NCBI GenBank assembly: GCA_950106755.1 | Contig: OX467088.1 | Location: 9,036,001 to 9,100,000, forward strand | From: Climacium dendroides | Lineage: Eukaryota; Streptophyta; Bryopsida; Hypnales; Climaciaceae | Direction of reading: 5' to 3' | Length of the DNA: 64,000 nucleotides | Shown: piece by piece, positions 12,641 through 25,020 of the stretch | How positions within the stretch are numbered: position 1 is the first letter of the stretch | Layout: every line of letters starts with the position of its first letter | Program-made: the position numbers and the translations under genes | The notes under the pieces: generated by a model | Told to the model about the DNA's origin: nothing | The model's database searches: none | The model's input: the letters and a program-made list of their open reading frames with translations, nothing else

Positions 12641-12959
12641 AGCTTTGATTGAAACTTTGTTTTTTACCTCTAGTTGATATTTGTTAAGTTTTAGTTCTTA
12701 AAGTTATGTTTTGAATGTTTATTGAAATCACAGTGAGTGATTGTATTTGCTAGAAGTGAAATTGGGATTATAATTTTAATTAAAAGAGGACTACAGTTTG
12801 GAGTGAGTGTAAATGGGGATGTGGTTAGAATGTTTGGTGGACCTTGGTAGGAGTATGGGCTGAAGTGCCCCTACCTCTCACCTTAGATGGGGAGGAAAAG
12901 GTGGAGGAGAGGAATCTTATCTAATAGGGAGTTGGAGTTTGAGAGTATTGTTGTTGATT

Positions 12960-13860
12960 TGAGAGGGAGATTTTAGGCTGATGTAGCTCATTGAGAATTG
13001 AACCTTTGAAATTGAAACTTTGGCATCTGATTTTTTGTGATGAGACCTTTCCAAATTGTTCTTGCAAGTTGTTTTTGGGCTTGTGAATCAAAAGTTATAG
13101 AGTTTTGAAGTTGAGAGGACCCAAGGCCTTCCATTGAGAAGAATAGAGGCTTCTTTGAGCCATAACTTTTGGAGTATTTTGCATCTTATCTTGAGATTTG
13201 GAAGAAGTGTATATCATTGTAATATATTTTCAAAACGTCATCACTCATCTGATTTGAAGTTTGGAAGAGAAAGTTATGAGGAGTTGAAGGTCTGAAGGAA
13301 AGTTGGAGTTTGGAAGCAGAAAGGCCGTGACTTGGAGCGACCACAACTTGGTGTGTGCTTTTCATAAGGTCTTGATAATTCTTGTGGAGTTAGTTTGAAA
13401 AATTGTCTATCTATAATGAGTTCATTCACTTGATTTGGATTCTTATTGAAGAAGTTATGGAGTATAGAAGATAGGAAGGTGGGCTGCCTTCATAGTTTAG
13501 AAATCCGATACTTTGTTCTTTTATAACTTTTGAACAGAGTCTTAGTTTCTTATGAAACTTTTTGAAGTTGTGGATATTAGTGTTAGGATTCTAAATTTCT
13601 AGTACACTTGCAATTTGGATTTGTAGTTCAAAAGTTATAGAAAAATTTAGAGGTAGTAGTTGGTTGCTAAAGGATTTAAGAAACCTCTACTTTGCACTCT
13701 AATAACTTTTGGACAGTAGTTTGGATAGAATGTAGATCTAGAGGGTGTTTTGTTTGTGAAATTATATTTCCAAAATGCTATTACACTAAGCATTTGGAGA
13801 CTTAGGCCATCTGTGACACTAGGAAAAAGATCGCAACTAGTGGGAGGAGAAGTTCTTTAG
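12960..13860 (+). repeat. modular degenerate repeat downstream of ORF unit 1
   Basis: Loosely repeated modules of about 100-150 bp each contain AAAAGTTATAG or its complement CATAACTTTTGG (near 13090, 13160, 13270, 13450, 13525, 13630 and 13700), with recurrent neighbours such as TTTGGATT, TTGTAGTTCAAAAG and TTCAAAA-GCTATTACAC. It is non-coding. A similar stretch follows ORF unit 2. Confidence 0.5.
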
Positions 13861-14724
13861 TATTCTTTGGGATTCTTTGGGGTTCTTTTGAAGACTTGAA
13901 GATTCAAGGGCCGTACATGCCGAGGACCTAGCCATGTACTATGGCTTGTGGCTTTGTTATTCCTGACCAGTTTTGGAGGCCCGTTGTTGTTTTTATTGTT
14001 TTTCCAATCCAGATTTGGAGGATTGTAAACCTCTTGCAGGCTAAGTGGGTATCTAACTTAGCCTCTTTTTGTGCTGTGGGCGACGAAGTGGGGTTGATCA
14101 CCTACATGGTCGAATTTTATGTCGTTCTCACTGGTGAGGCTGGATTAATGACCAGTTGACCGGTGAATTTGAAGTTGAGGAGTCCATCATTCGAACGGCA
14201 GCTCGTGTTCTGCTTTTCCTTTTTACCCGTTGTCGTGTTGTAAATAGGTGTGGTGTTTAAAAACTACGAAAAGAACTCTTTAGAACGTCAATGGAGTATA
14301 AGGATTGAGTTAGAAAAGGTGGGGTCGTGGAGAAATCCACGGTTTGGGTTTTGTACTACATCTTGTCGCTTAGCTCAGGGGAAGTAGGAGGCTGGCTGGC
14401 TGGTTATTTCCTGCCTTCACTAGCGGTGCCAAGTTGCCGCTGCTCAGATTGATTCAACGGGCCCGATGGTATTCGAACCCGGAACCAGTCGACAACTAAC
14501 GGGGACTTCAACAACCAGCCAAGTCCGCAACTTGGCGTTGATTGTTAGCCCCACAACGGTTTTATACCGTTGATGGTTGCATCGTGTGGTATCAGATGAA
14601 CGAAGCAGTGTACCTTGATCCATTTCTACATAGGTTTTCTTTTGAGACAAAAACATATACCTATAAATATTTGACTTGGGATTGGTTAGTTGGAATTAGC
14701 TTCTCAATGAAGCTATTAGTTTTG
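13861..14724. other. spacer between ORF units, with a tRNA-like B-box and a second primer-site-like motif
   Basis: On the minus strand 14468-14490 reads GGTTCCGGGTTCGAATACC, close to a Pol III B box, with TGGCTGGTTG about 45 bp before it; a full cloverleaf does not fold. On the plus strand TGGTATCAGATGAAC at about 14589 resembles the copia primer site, as if a second LTR ended just before it. I could not find a matching partner LTR. The 72-residue frame at 13941 has no recognisable features. Confidence 0.35.
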
Positions 14725-14730
14725 TATAAA
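14725..14730 (+). promoter_or_regulatory. TATA box (TATAAA) of ORF unit 2
   Basis: Lies 78 bp before the ATG at 14803. Spacing and the following GGGAATGGGTT context match unit 1. Confidence 0.5.
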
Positions 14731-14802
14731 GGGAATGGGTTACATTCCTTGGTTTAGAAGAACCTGTTTAGGCTTTGATTTTGGATTCAGTTATTTGTAG
14801 TG

Positions 14803-15222
14803 ATGGATTCGCAGAATCTTGAGGATTGGGAGCTACCATTATCTCAACCGCTGTTTGATCCTGATTTGCCTTCTACTTCAAGACGTCGTGTACGTGATGA
14901 AGTTGAGCCTTCTGAGCGTTGTGTTCAACCGCGAACAGATCCAGACCCAAGTAATTTTCAATTTGCAGCTGCAAGTATTCAACTTGATACCAGGGCCTTG
15001 GTTATTGTTTTGGAGGCTGAATCTACGCTTTCTGGAGATCATCAAATGATATTTGAAGGACGTTTTGAGAATAACGCTGAAAGGCAGATGGTTAGTCGCA
15101 TTTCAAGTGAAGTTGGGCATCGCCTTTGGCTTCAAGGGCAACTCAGTCATTTGAGTAGTCAACGGAGGGCTAGTTTCATTTCCGAAGTAGTTCTTCAAAT
15201 CCTTGAGTTTTTACATGTTTAG
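14803..15222 (+). CDS. ORF unit 2: intact 139-residue protein of unknown family
   Basis: Complete frame from ATG 14803 to TAG (139 residues). The N-terminus is acidic and Ser/Pro-rich (MDSQNLEDWELPLSQPLF, DPDLPSTSRRRVRDEVEPS). The C-terminal half has TRALVIVLEAE, a central IFEGRF, then HRLWLQGQLSHLSSQRR and ending FISEVVLQILEFLHV. It aligns with the 12194-12640 product at RALVI-L, WL-G, L---R and IL-FL. No catalytic motif, zinc-finger cysteines, signal peptide or membrane segment is seen. The TATA box at 14725 suggests it can be transcribed by itself. It may be an accessory gene of a retroelement or a captured host gene. Function unknown. Confidence 0.5.
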   Translation: MDSQNLEDWELPLSQPLFDPDLPSTSRRRVRDEVEPSERCVQPRTDPDPSNFQFAAASIQLDTRALVIVLEAESTLSGDHQMIFEGRFENNAERQMVSRISSEVGHRLWLQGQLSHLSSQRRASFISEVVLQILEFLHV

Positions 15223-15599
15223 TCATTTATTTCCTCTTAAAATACCTTTAAGAGCGGTTGATTTGTATTCCAATGTTTTTTTATGTTGAGTTTAGAGGAA
15301 CCTTAACTTGTTCTAAAGTTCCTACAATAAGTTGTGAGAAGGGTTTTTTTTTCCTACTTGGTTTTTCCCTTCTAGTTGAATTTCTAAGATTTTAGTAAAT
15401 GAATAGAAGATGTAGTGGAGATAAGAGGGAGTAGTACCTCAACCAATGGGCTTCTAGATGCCTTATGGGTCAAGTCATGGGCTGATGTGGTCCTTAGGAG
15501 AGGAGATAAGGAAGGAGGGAGCTTCCTCCTCCATCTCTTTTTTTTTTTGTGTGTTGTTATGGAAAAAGAAAAAAGTTTTTGCATACTGTGATTTTCGAG

Positions 15600-16450
15600 C
15601 GACTAAGGCTTTGTGTAGGAGACGAATTTTGATTTGAGATTTGGCAGAGTTGCACACCTTGTTCTTGCGCTTCTTTTGGCACTAGTTTCACTTGATTTGG
15701 AATTGTTATGAGAAAGTTATGAGTAAAAGAGTGAGGGAAGGTCTGCTGCTATCCGATTAGAGAAGTGGAGACTTCGAGCCTCTCCTGCAGACTCAATATT
15801 TCTTGTATTCAAGTGAAATTTAGAGGAAGTGTAGGTCTTATTGTTAGCTTTTCAAAAAGCTATCACACTTGTAAATTGAGTTTGTGAAACAAAAGTTATA
15901 GACAGAAATGTGAAGGAGTGATAGGAAGAAGGAGATGAAGTTAGAGACCGCTTCTACAAACTTTAGTTTTGAATTTGGAGTGTCATAGAACTTAGGTAGG
16001 GTGGAATTTGGAATTGAACATTTGGTGTAGAGTTTTAAGGCAAGTTAGGATTCCAACCTTTCAAGTTTCAAGAGTTTTAGAGTATTATTGAACATTTTGT
16101 GGCCGAAACTAGCACATGTACATTCAGCTGCCAAGCAAATTTGAAGTGCTTAAGTTTGGGGTGCTATAGAAGGAGGAGTATTTGGAATTTTGAGTTCAGT
16201 TTTGGAGGAGATCTTTATGATACTTTAAGCTTTTCAAAGACTCAAATATCAAGCAATTTGGAGCGTTTTTGAGCATTTTATGTCTTACAAGGTGTATGCA
16301 TGTTCGGTTGCCAAGGGATTTTGGAGCACCAACTTTGAAAGACTATAACTTATGACTTGTAAGTTCGATTCTGTTGAAATTTGGAGGAAGAGTAGATGGT
16401 GTTGTTAGCTTTTCAAAAACTTATAACACACTTCATTTGAGATTATGATG
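15600..16450 (+). repeat. modular degenerate repeat downstream of ORF unit 2
   Basis: Same style as 12960-13860: repeated AAAGTTATGAG and AAAAGTTATAGAC words with TTTGGAATT and TTAGCTTTTCAAAAA phrases in modules of about 110-180 bp. It supports an ORF-plus-module unit that exists twice in tandem. Confidence 0.45.
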
Positions 16451-16539
16451 TGTTTGGAGCATCCATTTTAGTGTTGCTGCTTTCTTCAAGAGTTTCAAGG
16501 CTTGCGGTTTTGATTCCTACTTCATTTAGAACCACACAA

Positions 16540-16770
16540 ACACTTGTATTAATATTTATACGGTGTATATACGGTCTATTATATACGTATTCTACATATT
16601 CATATACACATATTTATACGTATATACGTACACGAATTTTATGCGTATTTTATACTTGTATTGTACGACTATACGTACACGACTTTTATACATATTGTAT
16701 ATTTGGTATAAAGACGTTTGTATTTGAATACAAGTATTTCTACCTATACTTGTATACATACTCTTGCGTA
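16540..16770. repeat. TATAC/GTATA-rich low-complexity tract
   Basis: About 230 bp dominated by TATACGTA, GTATAT and TACACGA words. The 114-residue Tyr/Thr/Ile-rich frame crossing it reflects this composition. Confidence 0.7.
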
Positions 16771-17289
16771 TTCAAGATTATTCTTTTACCTTGATGGTTC
16801 ATCCATTTATTTACGGACAGCTTTAGTTCCCTCCACTTGAAGTATTATCATCTATTGTATTCTCTTAGTTTGGTGTTATAAATCAAAGACCTGACTTTGT
16901 TTTCACTTGCTCCCAAACCTAATCACTTCTAGTTGCAGCAAAAAACCCTGTGTTTCCCCTAAGCAAACTCTTATTACCCGACACCGTCCGAAAATTTGTT
17001 TCTTATTACACACCCTTACCTAGGCCCTTTAGAGCCACCATAGGATAGGATGGATGAAGATTGAGTGAAGATTCGAGTTTGAAGACTTTGAAGACCAAGA
17101 GAAGATACATGTTAGAAGAATCTCTATCAAATCACAATAACTAGCAGCCAGACACTTCGCGTGTTCTCTAAGTGCATCCCTCTCACCACGACAGCGTTGC
17201 TCCTGAATGTGGAAATACAAAAAGTACAATTGAGTTGAGAGACAAAGTTACGTAGAAAAGATTGCAAAGATAGCAAATGTAGCATTCAG

Positions 17290-20200
17290 AGAGGGAAACA
17301 AATTGAAGGGAGCGTCAAACTACTATGTATAGGCATTGAAGATGAGAATGGTCTTGAGTGCTGAGGGACAATGGTGAATTACTAAAACAAAGTAGAGTCC
17401 CACAAACTTTCTAACTATGATAGAAGAAGAAGCTATGACTGAAGCACAACTAAGGCGGAAAAAAACCCTTGCATGTCAATTATTGCTACTATTTGTATGT
17501 GACAATATTATAGATCTCATTACAAAACACACCAACTCAATAGTCGCATGGAAGGCACTCAAAGACCAATTCAATTTTGGTGACCAATCTCAAATACTTA
17601 CGTTGATGGGACAATTGCAATCGCTCCGTATGCACGAAAGAAATTTGATTGAAGAATACGTAAAGAAGGTGAGGGAGCTGAAGAATCACTTGAGCAGTAT
17701 GGATGAGAGATTAATTGACAAGAACATCAATCAAATGGTACTAAATGGATTACCAAAGCTTGATCCAAACACTTACACATTTCGACCCTAATATGATATT
17801 TGACAAACTTAGTTCAAGTCTTCTCTCAGAAGCTCATTGGCAACAACATTGTAATCAACAAATTGGTAATAAGGAGGCACTAGCTGTGAGTTTTTAGAGA
17901 CAAACAAACATCTGTAGACAAAAGGGACGTTGGCCGATGCATGGCAAAGGACTTCCCGGCAGAGGACCTCTAATATACTCGCGCCCACCACTAGTATACT
18001 ACAACTGCAACCTATCCGATCACATTGCTTAAGATTGTAAGCTGCCCTGAAAAACCTACATGTACCATAATTAAGATCATGACAAACATACAATCTATAT
18101 AAACTTAGCAAAAATGTTTAGCTCACATATAGATGATAGTTACAGTCCATACTATGACTTGTACTACTGGGACAATGGCCCTTGATATCTTAATAGTGGT
18201 GCATTAGGCCATGTTGCTGCAGACACTTATAAGCTAGACTATCCGTACACTCCCTTTAGGGTAGAGGCTAGAAAGATTAAGATAGGAGGAGGAGAATCTC
18301 ATGCAATTCACGGTATTAGCTCAACTACTATAACCATAGATGATGGTGTAATAAAGTTTAAATCAGTTAAGCTCATACCTAGTATGACAAAGAATCTAGT
18401 ATTAGTTGATACCATTGCAGACTTAGGCTGCAAGGTCGTGTTCTCATGTAGCTAGTGCTGGATCACGGATAAGTAAGGAAAGATAGTTGCATCAGGCAAA
18501 CAAGATCCCACAAATGGACTATATTGTTTTCTAAATCAAATGGCAGCATTTTCAACTTATAGTAGTAATGTCATTAGTCTCTGGCACCGTTGACTAGGTC
18601 ACTTAAGTTTCCCTAGCCTACATCATTTGTTATAAATGCCACACGTCCTTGTATTACCTAAGCTCATTGTTGAAAAAGTGATCTGTCCCTGCTACATGGC
18701 TAAAAGACAACACTAAGAATGCTTTCCGAAGGCTTCGGAGACTCGGGCGATTAGACCTAGACAATGTATCCACACCGATATTATGGAACCCATGCAACAA
18801 GAATCATTGGGAAGATCTCGTTATGCAATCATATTCATGGATGATTTCTCACAAAAAAGTTACATCTATTTTCTAAAATGCAAAAGTGAAACTATGGTCA
18901 AGTTCCATGAATTCAAACAAAAGATTGAAGTTGAAACAAGACATCCAATCCAAATATTGAAATAGGATAGGGATGGAGAATATACATCAATAGAATTCAA
19001 GAATTTTTGCATGGAGAACCAGATCCATCAAGAACTCACCTAAGCGAGGATGCTTAGCAAAATGGAGTATCAAAACATCAGAATCATTATGGAGAGAGCA
19101 AAAAGTATGTTGTATGACTATAGCCTTCCAGCGTACCTCTAGACAAAAGCAATGGCGCATGCAACATACATGATAAACAGAAGTCCAACAAGAGCAAACT
19201 TTGGAATACCACTTGAAGTCAAATACTTAGATATGATTCCAAACATCTCAAGATTGAAGATTTTTGGAAGCCTAGCATATGTACATGTACCCAAGGAAGC
19301 TTGGAGAAAGTTGAATAACAAAACACACATGTGCTTGTTTTTCGGAATTGATAACAAATCCAAAATCTACCACCTATACAATAATCTTAAACAAAAGGCA
19401 ATTATTATTCATAATGTAGTTTATGACAAATCAAAAGTAGAATTCCAGTACCTAAGATTGATTGAACTTGTCAATAGTATTCTTGACTTCCCATTGTGTA
19501 GTTAGTTGAACTCCCCTAAAATAAAAAATATCGAAACCTCACTGTAGAAGATCGAGTCCCTGATTCAACAACAATCCTTAAATTAGAATCGGAGCCCATA
19601 TGCTCACTAGTCCCACACTCTCCAATTGATTTCACCTATGAACCAAGACCAATAGCGTCACATAGCAATCTTGAGAGTGATGTTGATTAAAGACCAAAAG
19701 CTCAAGAGTTCCAAATAACTTCATTTGTAAGAGTTAGTGAACAAACTGAGAATGCTAGAAGACCAATCCTTGTAGATTGAAGTGCAAGACCATTTGAGCA
19801 CAAGTACCCAAGCTGAATTAGAACACTTTTAGTCATACTCAATGCTTTTTAGATCTTGATTTTAGAAATAACAAAAGAGCCAATAGATTTCCAAACTGCC
19901 TTTCAAAAATTAGAATGGCAAAAAGCCATCAATAGCAAAATTACGTCCATATTGAAAAACCAAACGTGGGAAGTCATTGACAAACCACCTTACTCAAAGC
20001 CCATCATAGCCAAATGGTTGTTCAAAATAAAAAAGAATGTACAAGGAAAAATCAACAAGTTCAAGGAATCAAAGCTAGACTTGTGGCTAGAGGGTTCCAA
20101 CAAAAGAAAGGAGTTGATTATAACGAAATCTTTGCACCCATAGTTAAGTGGTCCACAATTCTCGCTATCTTTGCACTAGCAGTAAAATACAACTGGACAT

Positions 20201-21420
20201 TACATCAAATGAAAGTAATTATTGCGTTCCTTAATGGAACTATTGATGAAGGTATTCTCATGGAGATCCTTCTTTGTTTCCTTGGATTTGAAATCTTATT
20301 GAAAGTTTGCAAAATAAACTATGCTCTATATAGCCTAAAACAATCACTAAAAGCCTGGTACGACCATATCTCAACTTGGTTTAAACAGTGAAGATTGACA
20401 CAAAATAGTAACAACTCAAAACTGTACTTCACAAAGCAAGACAACAAACTTGTTATACTTCTCCTTTATGTGGATGACTTGATTATCACCAATGATGATC
20501 AATAGGCAATTGATCAACTAAAATCAAAGCTAAAGGATGAGTTTGAGATGATAGATTTTGGGGAGGCTAGCAGCTACTTTAGAGTGGAAATTCACCGTCA
20601 ACATAACATCTTTGTAAATCAAAAAGGTTACATAGAAAAACTACTCAAGAAGTTCAACTTCTAAAACTGCAATCCCACAAGGATACCAACCGATCCTAAG
20701 ATTCATCTGCAAAAAAATATGGAAACTAAGAAGACCAATCCATCACTATATAGATCTTTGGTAGGGAGCTTATTATATCTTGACCACACCAGACCTGATA
20801 TCTCCTATGATGTTAGTTGTGTGTTAAGATACATGTAGGAACCAGAGGATGCCCATTATCAAGATGTGAAGAAGATTTTGCGCTACCTCCACAACATTGC
20901 AGACTATGGAATTTTCCTTCCAACTGACAACTCATGCACATTTCATACCTACGTCGATGCCAACTAGGGAAGGGATCTTAACACCCGACACTCAACATCA
21001 AGTATCATGTACAAGATAGGAGTAACTAGTATATTTAGGAACAACAAACTGCAACCCACTATCTCCTTTTCAAGCACTGAGGCAGAATATTGTATCTTAA
21101 CGGATGCTGCTAAGGACGTGATTCATTTTCAGCGATTGCTCCACGAATTGGGCATTCTCACGGACTACCCCACGACCCTACTCAGTGACAACCAATTAAG
21201 CCTAAAACTCATGAAAAACCCAATATTATACGTACAAACAAAGCACATTGAAATACACCACCATTTTATAAGAGAAACTATCGGTAACAAAGCCATATAG
21301 GTTGAATACATTCCAACCACCACTCAGCTTGTGAACTTCCTCATGAAGCCTCTTTCATACAAAAGCTTCGTGGAAAATCAACGCCAAGCAAGTGTATTTT
21401 CATACCTTCTCTAATCCTCA
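17290..21420 (+). pseudogene. copia gag-pol polyprotein, multiply broken
   Basis: Gag starts near 17290 (SNYYVWALKMRMVLSAEG can be read across frames) and continues in the open stretch 17417-17791 (AWKALKDQFNF, VRELKNHLSSMDERLID). A protease-like relic near 18190 reads NSGALGHVA, with Asn where the usual catalytic Asp stands. GAG-pre-integrase gives LWHR-LGHLSFPSLHHL (about 18580). The integrase core has IIFMDDFSQKSYIYF (18783-18965) and DRDGEYTS. RT has EWQKAINSKI, ARLVARGFQQKKGVDYNEIF (20014-20391) and a preserved YVDD at 20467-20478. RNase H has STEAEYCILTDAAKD and KHIEIHHHFIRE (21007-21300). Stops and frameshifts separate these blocks, so no functional product is expected. Confidence 0.88.
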
Positions 21421-21983
21421 AATCTCATACATACCCAAGTAGGTGTCTGTGCATTATTTATCCACAATGCCTTCCTATTAATCCTATGCTTGAAATCAAT
21501 CTAGGACTATCAAGTTCTTCTTGGTGGCATGATTGTCCCACCAATTCTTGGGGTGATCCACCAAGTCCCTCCAATAAACTTCCATACCTATCTCTGTTGC
21601 GATGCCACTTCCTGAAACACTAAAGCTACCACCAATGGTGTCCTTTGATGGTGCACCTTTTGAATCGCTCGATGTCACCTCTCCAATTCTCTGCACCAGG
21701 TAACACAAACACAAACACACTTCTTGGAAATTGATGACACTCGACACACTCCCATTGCCAACACCTAGAGCACTAACAACAAGATCTGTATCTGCACCCA
21801 ACACCAAATTCTAAATCAGACAATGGCCACTTCGGAGTGCAACTCAGAGACAAAGCTTACGCACCTACCAAAAACATTTTCTCCTCAACATCCCACAGTA
21901 CCAGTACGGCCTCAATAGGCAAATCAAAAGCACGTGCCATTTTCCTTCAACAATGTCTCACTTGACAAAAAAATAATTTTTGT

Positions 21984-22001
21984 TTTTGGAGCGAGGGAGG
22001 G
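21984..22001 (+). promoter_or_regulatory. polypurine tract of the copia element
   Basis: TTTTGGAGCGAGGGAGGG directly precedes the TGTTGC start of the 3' LTR, the expected site of plus-strand priming. Confidence 0.75.
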
Positions 22002-22232
22002 TGTTGCAAGAACATTCCAAAATTTCCGTATCCTAGCTCTCATTCATTCGCCACCTGTATCACTAGACCGTTAGAACTTCATTACTATAAATCAACCTCA
22101 CTTGTACAAAAGATTGTGATCTTCTTAGTGACTTTAGTAACTAATGTAGTGGAGTGCACACTCGCAACTCCTCTACTTGTATAAGGTCTCCCTTGGCTTG
22201 ATTAGGTGAAGCAATTTGAGTAATTTACTACA
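22002..22232 (+). repeat. 3' LTR of the copia element
   Basis: 231 bp, TGTTGCAAGAACATT to TTTACTACA. It aligns over its length with the 5' LTR but is shorter and clearly diverged. Confidence 0.85.
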
Positions 22233-25020
22233 TTTTTGTATTTGGTACACAGTTTTATTACTTTATGTCACTAAGTATGGTCACTTTGTATTGTAGCATC
22301 AAGGTGGACATGGTGTGCAACAACTTGCTGGTTTCAATATTGGTAGGCTTTTCTATCTCTGTACTTTTCAATTGTTCCTTTGAAAGCTAAATATGAGACT
22401 GCTTTCATGGCACTTATAGTAAGATGTTATATATGAAACAATTTCCCATGCAACTTCTTTTTGGTCAACTTGTGTGAAGTAGTGTTTTGATGAGTTTGGC
22501 CATTATGAGCCCAGATTTTCAAAGACAAATAGGATCTCAACAAGTTGGAAGCATTGTTGAAGTTGACAAAGGTGGGGAGCCACCTATGGGCCAAGCATTT
22601 GCACTTGCTACTGCACAATTTCTTAATGGTACTCTTGGAGGCAACCAACAACAACAACAATAGGTAGAATTTGGAGACCCAATTGTGATCATTCACGTTG
22701 AGTAATTTGTAAGAGATAAATATCAATTAAATTTTGAGCCAAATTTTTTTTGTAACACCAAAGCTGCCATTGTATATACTTTTTGAATTAGTTGTATATA
22801 CTAAAGTTTATGTTTTTGTGGAGTGTAGTGTTTCTATGAATGGGAAGCTGATACCTATAGTAAATGGTACTACAACTAGTATTAGTAATGACCCTTTGAC
22901 AAGCCTTTTGGCTAGAATGTCTAAACATTAGCTTTATGATGTCATGGTACAAATGAAGGTACGTGTCTTCTGGCAATGTGACCTCCTAAAAAATAAGTGA
23001 TGAGTGATGGAGGGTGTTTGTTGATTTGATATTTTCTAAATAGAGTATAATTCTTTTAGTTCATACAACGATACAACAAAGCCCTCAACAAGCTTGCCAA
23101 ATATTGATTTCTAATCCGCAATTGACAAAGGCACTCTTTTAGGTTTGACTTCTCATTTATAAGTCTAGATTGGCAAACCAATATTGTTGTATATATTTAT
23201 GGAACTTTGATCAGCTGGTTTGCATATTGGATGAAGTTTCTTTTGAAGTTCTCACTCAATGATAACCTTTTTGAAACTATTCTTGGTAGTAATGCAAGCA
23301 TAAATAATGTTAGGAATGGTTTGGATTCCTCCAATAGTAAGCTTTGTTGAGTGTTTGATTTTCAAATGGAAATTTAATGTAGACAATAGTAAGAGCAATG
23401 ACTAATGTTTTATTTTTATTCTTGCTAGATTCTTTTGGTCTTTTAAATCTTTTTTTTGTACACATCACCTAGTGATTGTGGTATTTAGAATGAGGTCACA
23501 CTACCTACACAACAACAACAACAACAACAACAATAAGGGCGAGTCCCTCCTCCAATGCATCAACCTCCACTATTTCCACAACCAAGACCCGTTTAGCCTT
23601 TGGTTATTCCTAGTCAAGTTCAACAATCCAGTTCCTTGCAATTGATGATTTACCAACCATTGCAAGTTCAACAACAACTACTACCCCAAGCTCTATTCCA
23701 AGTTGATCTCTAATTAAGAAATAGTTTTTGTATGAGTTGCACTTTGATATTTGAAAGATAAAGTTGCAAAATAAGCCTCTTAATATATGATGTTTACTTC
23801 TTATATGTTGACTTGAGCATTTAGAATTGAGTTTTTTTCCACATGATCTTGTTAGGCACACATTTTCAAAATATTATTGCATTGTACAGTATCAAGGGGA
23901 CATGGTACAACAAAATAACATGATGCCTATTTTCTTGCTCAACAAGGTGTACTTCCTCCACCAACTCCACCTCTTCAACAACAATACTAGGTTTGTTGGA
24001 TATTGACTATGATAACATGCTCTCTTTTTGATAATCTGTGCTTATGTGTTTTAACCCAAGTACCACATGATGAAACAACCAAAGAATTCTTTTACCAATG
24101 ATGAATTTAGAATGAACTAGCAGTAATGGTATGACTTGTTCTTGCTTTGATTGTAGTTGTATTTTGTGTTGTAACAGTTGCAACAAAACTCTCTTATAGA
24201 TGGAACTTCTAGTCTCCTTTCAATTGAACAAGCTAATATAATCTCAGGATCTGAAGTAGTAATGGGATCTAGTAGCATATCTCAGATGGATAAAAGTATA
24301 AATATTTTGCAAGTCAATCCATAGGCAATGGAAACCAAGTTGGAGTGCCGATTTCTAGCAATTCCTTGTTGATGGGATTGTTTTTAGCACTTGATAACCA
24401 ATTGAGCTATGGAAACCAAAATGAGCTCTCAAATGATGGTATTGCTTCTGCTTTAGCTATGCCACAGCCCCATATGTATGCTTAAATTCCAATTCAAAGC
24501 CAAGTGATCCAACAACAATTTCCAATATGTTTAAATTCCCTTTGAAGAATTTATGATAAATATTTTTAACATGGTAAATATACCTAATTGTGGCCTTTAC
24601 TTGAGAGCAGCCCCTACAAATTCTTGCTTAAAATTTGCTCAATCTAATTATGAGAATGTAGAGTTAGTTTTGTAAGAAGTTTTGTAATCAACAATTGAAA
24701 TTTTGTAGTTTTTCATACAATGTCTCTAAAATACATGTTAACTTGTGTCAAAAAAAATTTGTAGTGGCTAATAAGACCGGACAAAATTTGAGTTGGTCTA
24801 GCAATAGGAACCATGCTCATTGGTTATTTGGATGCATTTAGGTGTGCATGCCTCAAAACTTATCTAATGGACTTTAATTTTCCTTGTAGCAAATGGTTGG
24901 TGAATTAGAGCAGTAGAAGGCATTACTACAGCAAGTCCTAAGCCTCACTCTTGAACAGATCAATTCATTGCCTCCTGAGCAATGATAATAGGTTTTACAA
25001 CTACAAGTTTTGAAAGCGTA

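Larger units (their letters stand above)
11621..22232 (+). mobile_element. degenerate Ty1/copia LTR retrotransposon with nested extra DNA
   Basis: Paired LTRs of 247 and 231 bp both start TGTTGCAAGAA and end at TACTATA or TACTACA. The 5' LTR is followed directly by TGGTATCAGAGC, the initiator-tRNA-Met primer site typical of plant copia elements. The 3' LTR is preceded by a purine tract. A 5-bp TTTTT flanks both ends (11616-11620 and 22233-22237), consistent with a target duplication though low in complexity. The order gag, protease, integrase, RT, RNase H is copia. The LTRs differ at many positions and the polyprotein has many stops, so the copy is old. It sits in an intron or 3' region of the CstF64 pseudogene. 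Confidence 0.88.
10180..25020 (+). pseudogene. CstF64 (cleavage stimulation factor 64-kDa subunit) pseudogene, split by a retrotransposon
   Basis: CstF64 binds GU-rich pre-mRNA downstream elements in nuclear polyadenylation. All its landmark regions occur in order on this strand. RRM part 1 (about 10205-10279) encodes VGNIPYNAIEDQL and ends at a GT donor. RRM part 2 (from about 10675) encodes [19 protein letters not shown] one-base deletion near 10770 then shifts the frame, after which [20 protein letters not shown] can be read. Beyond the copia insertion come exon relics: HQGGHGVQQ (about 22300), the hinge DPLTSLLARMSKH-stop-LYDVMVQMK (about 22890-22960), SPQQACQILISNPQLTKALF (about 23070-23140), a Q/P-rich linker (23490-23710), and the C-terminal helix motif LLQQVLSLTLEQINSLPPEQ (about 24930-24985) followed by stops. 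Introns are kept, so this is a decayed gene duplicate and not a processed copy. Many in-frame stops exclude a full-length product. Confidence 0.8.

Noticed and set aside
14440..14560. A tRNA gene on the minus strand
   Set aside because: A B-box-like sequence exists, but acceptor and T stems do not pair; at most a SINE trace.
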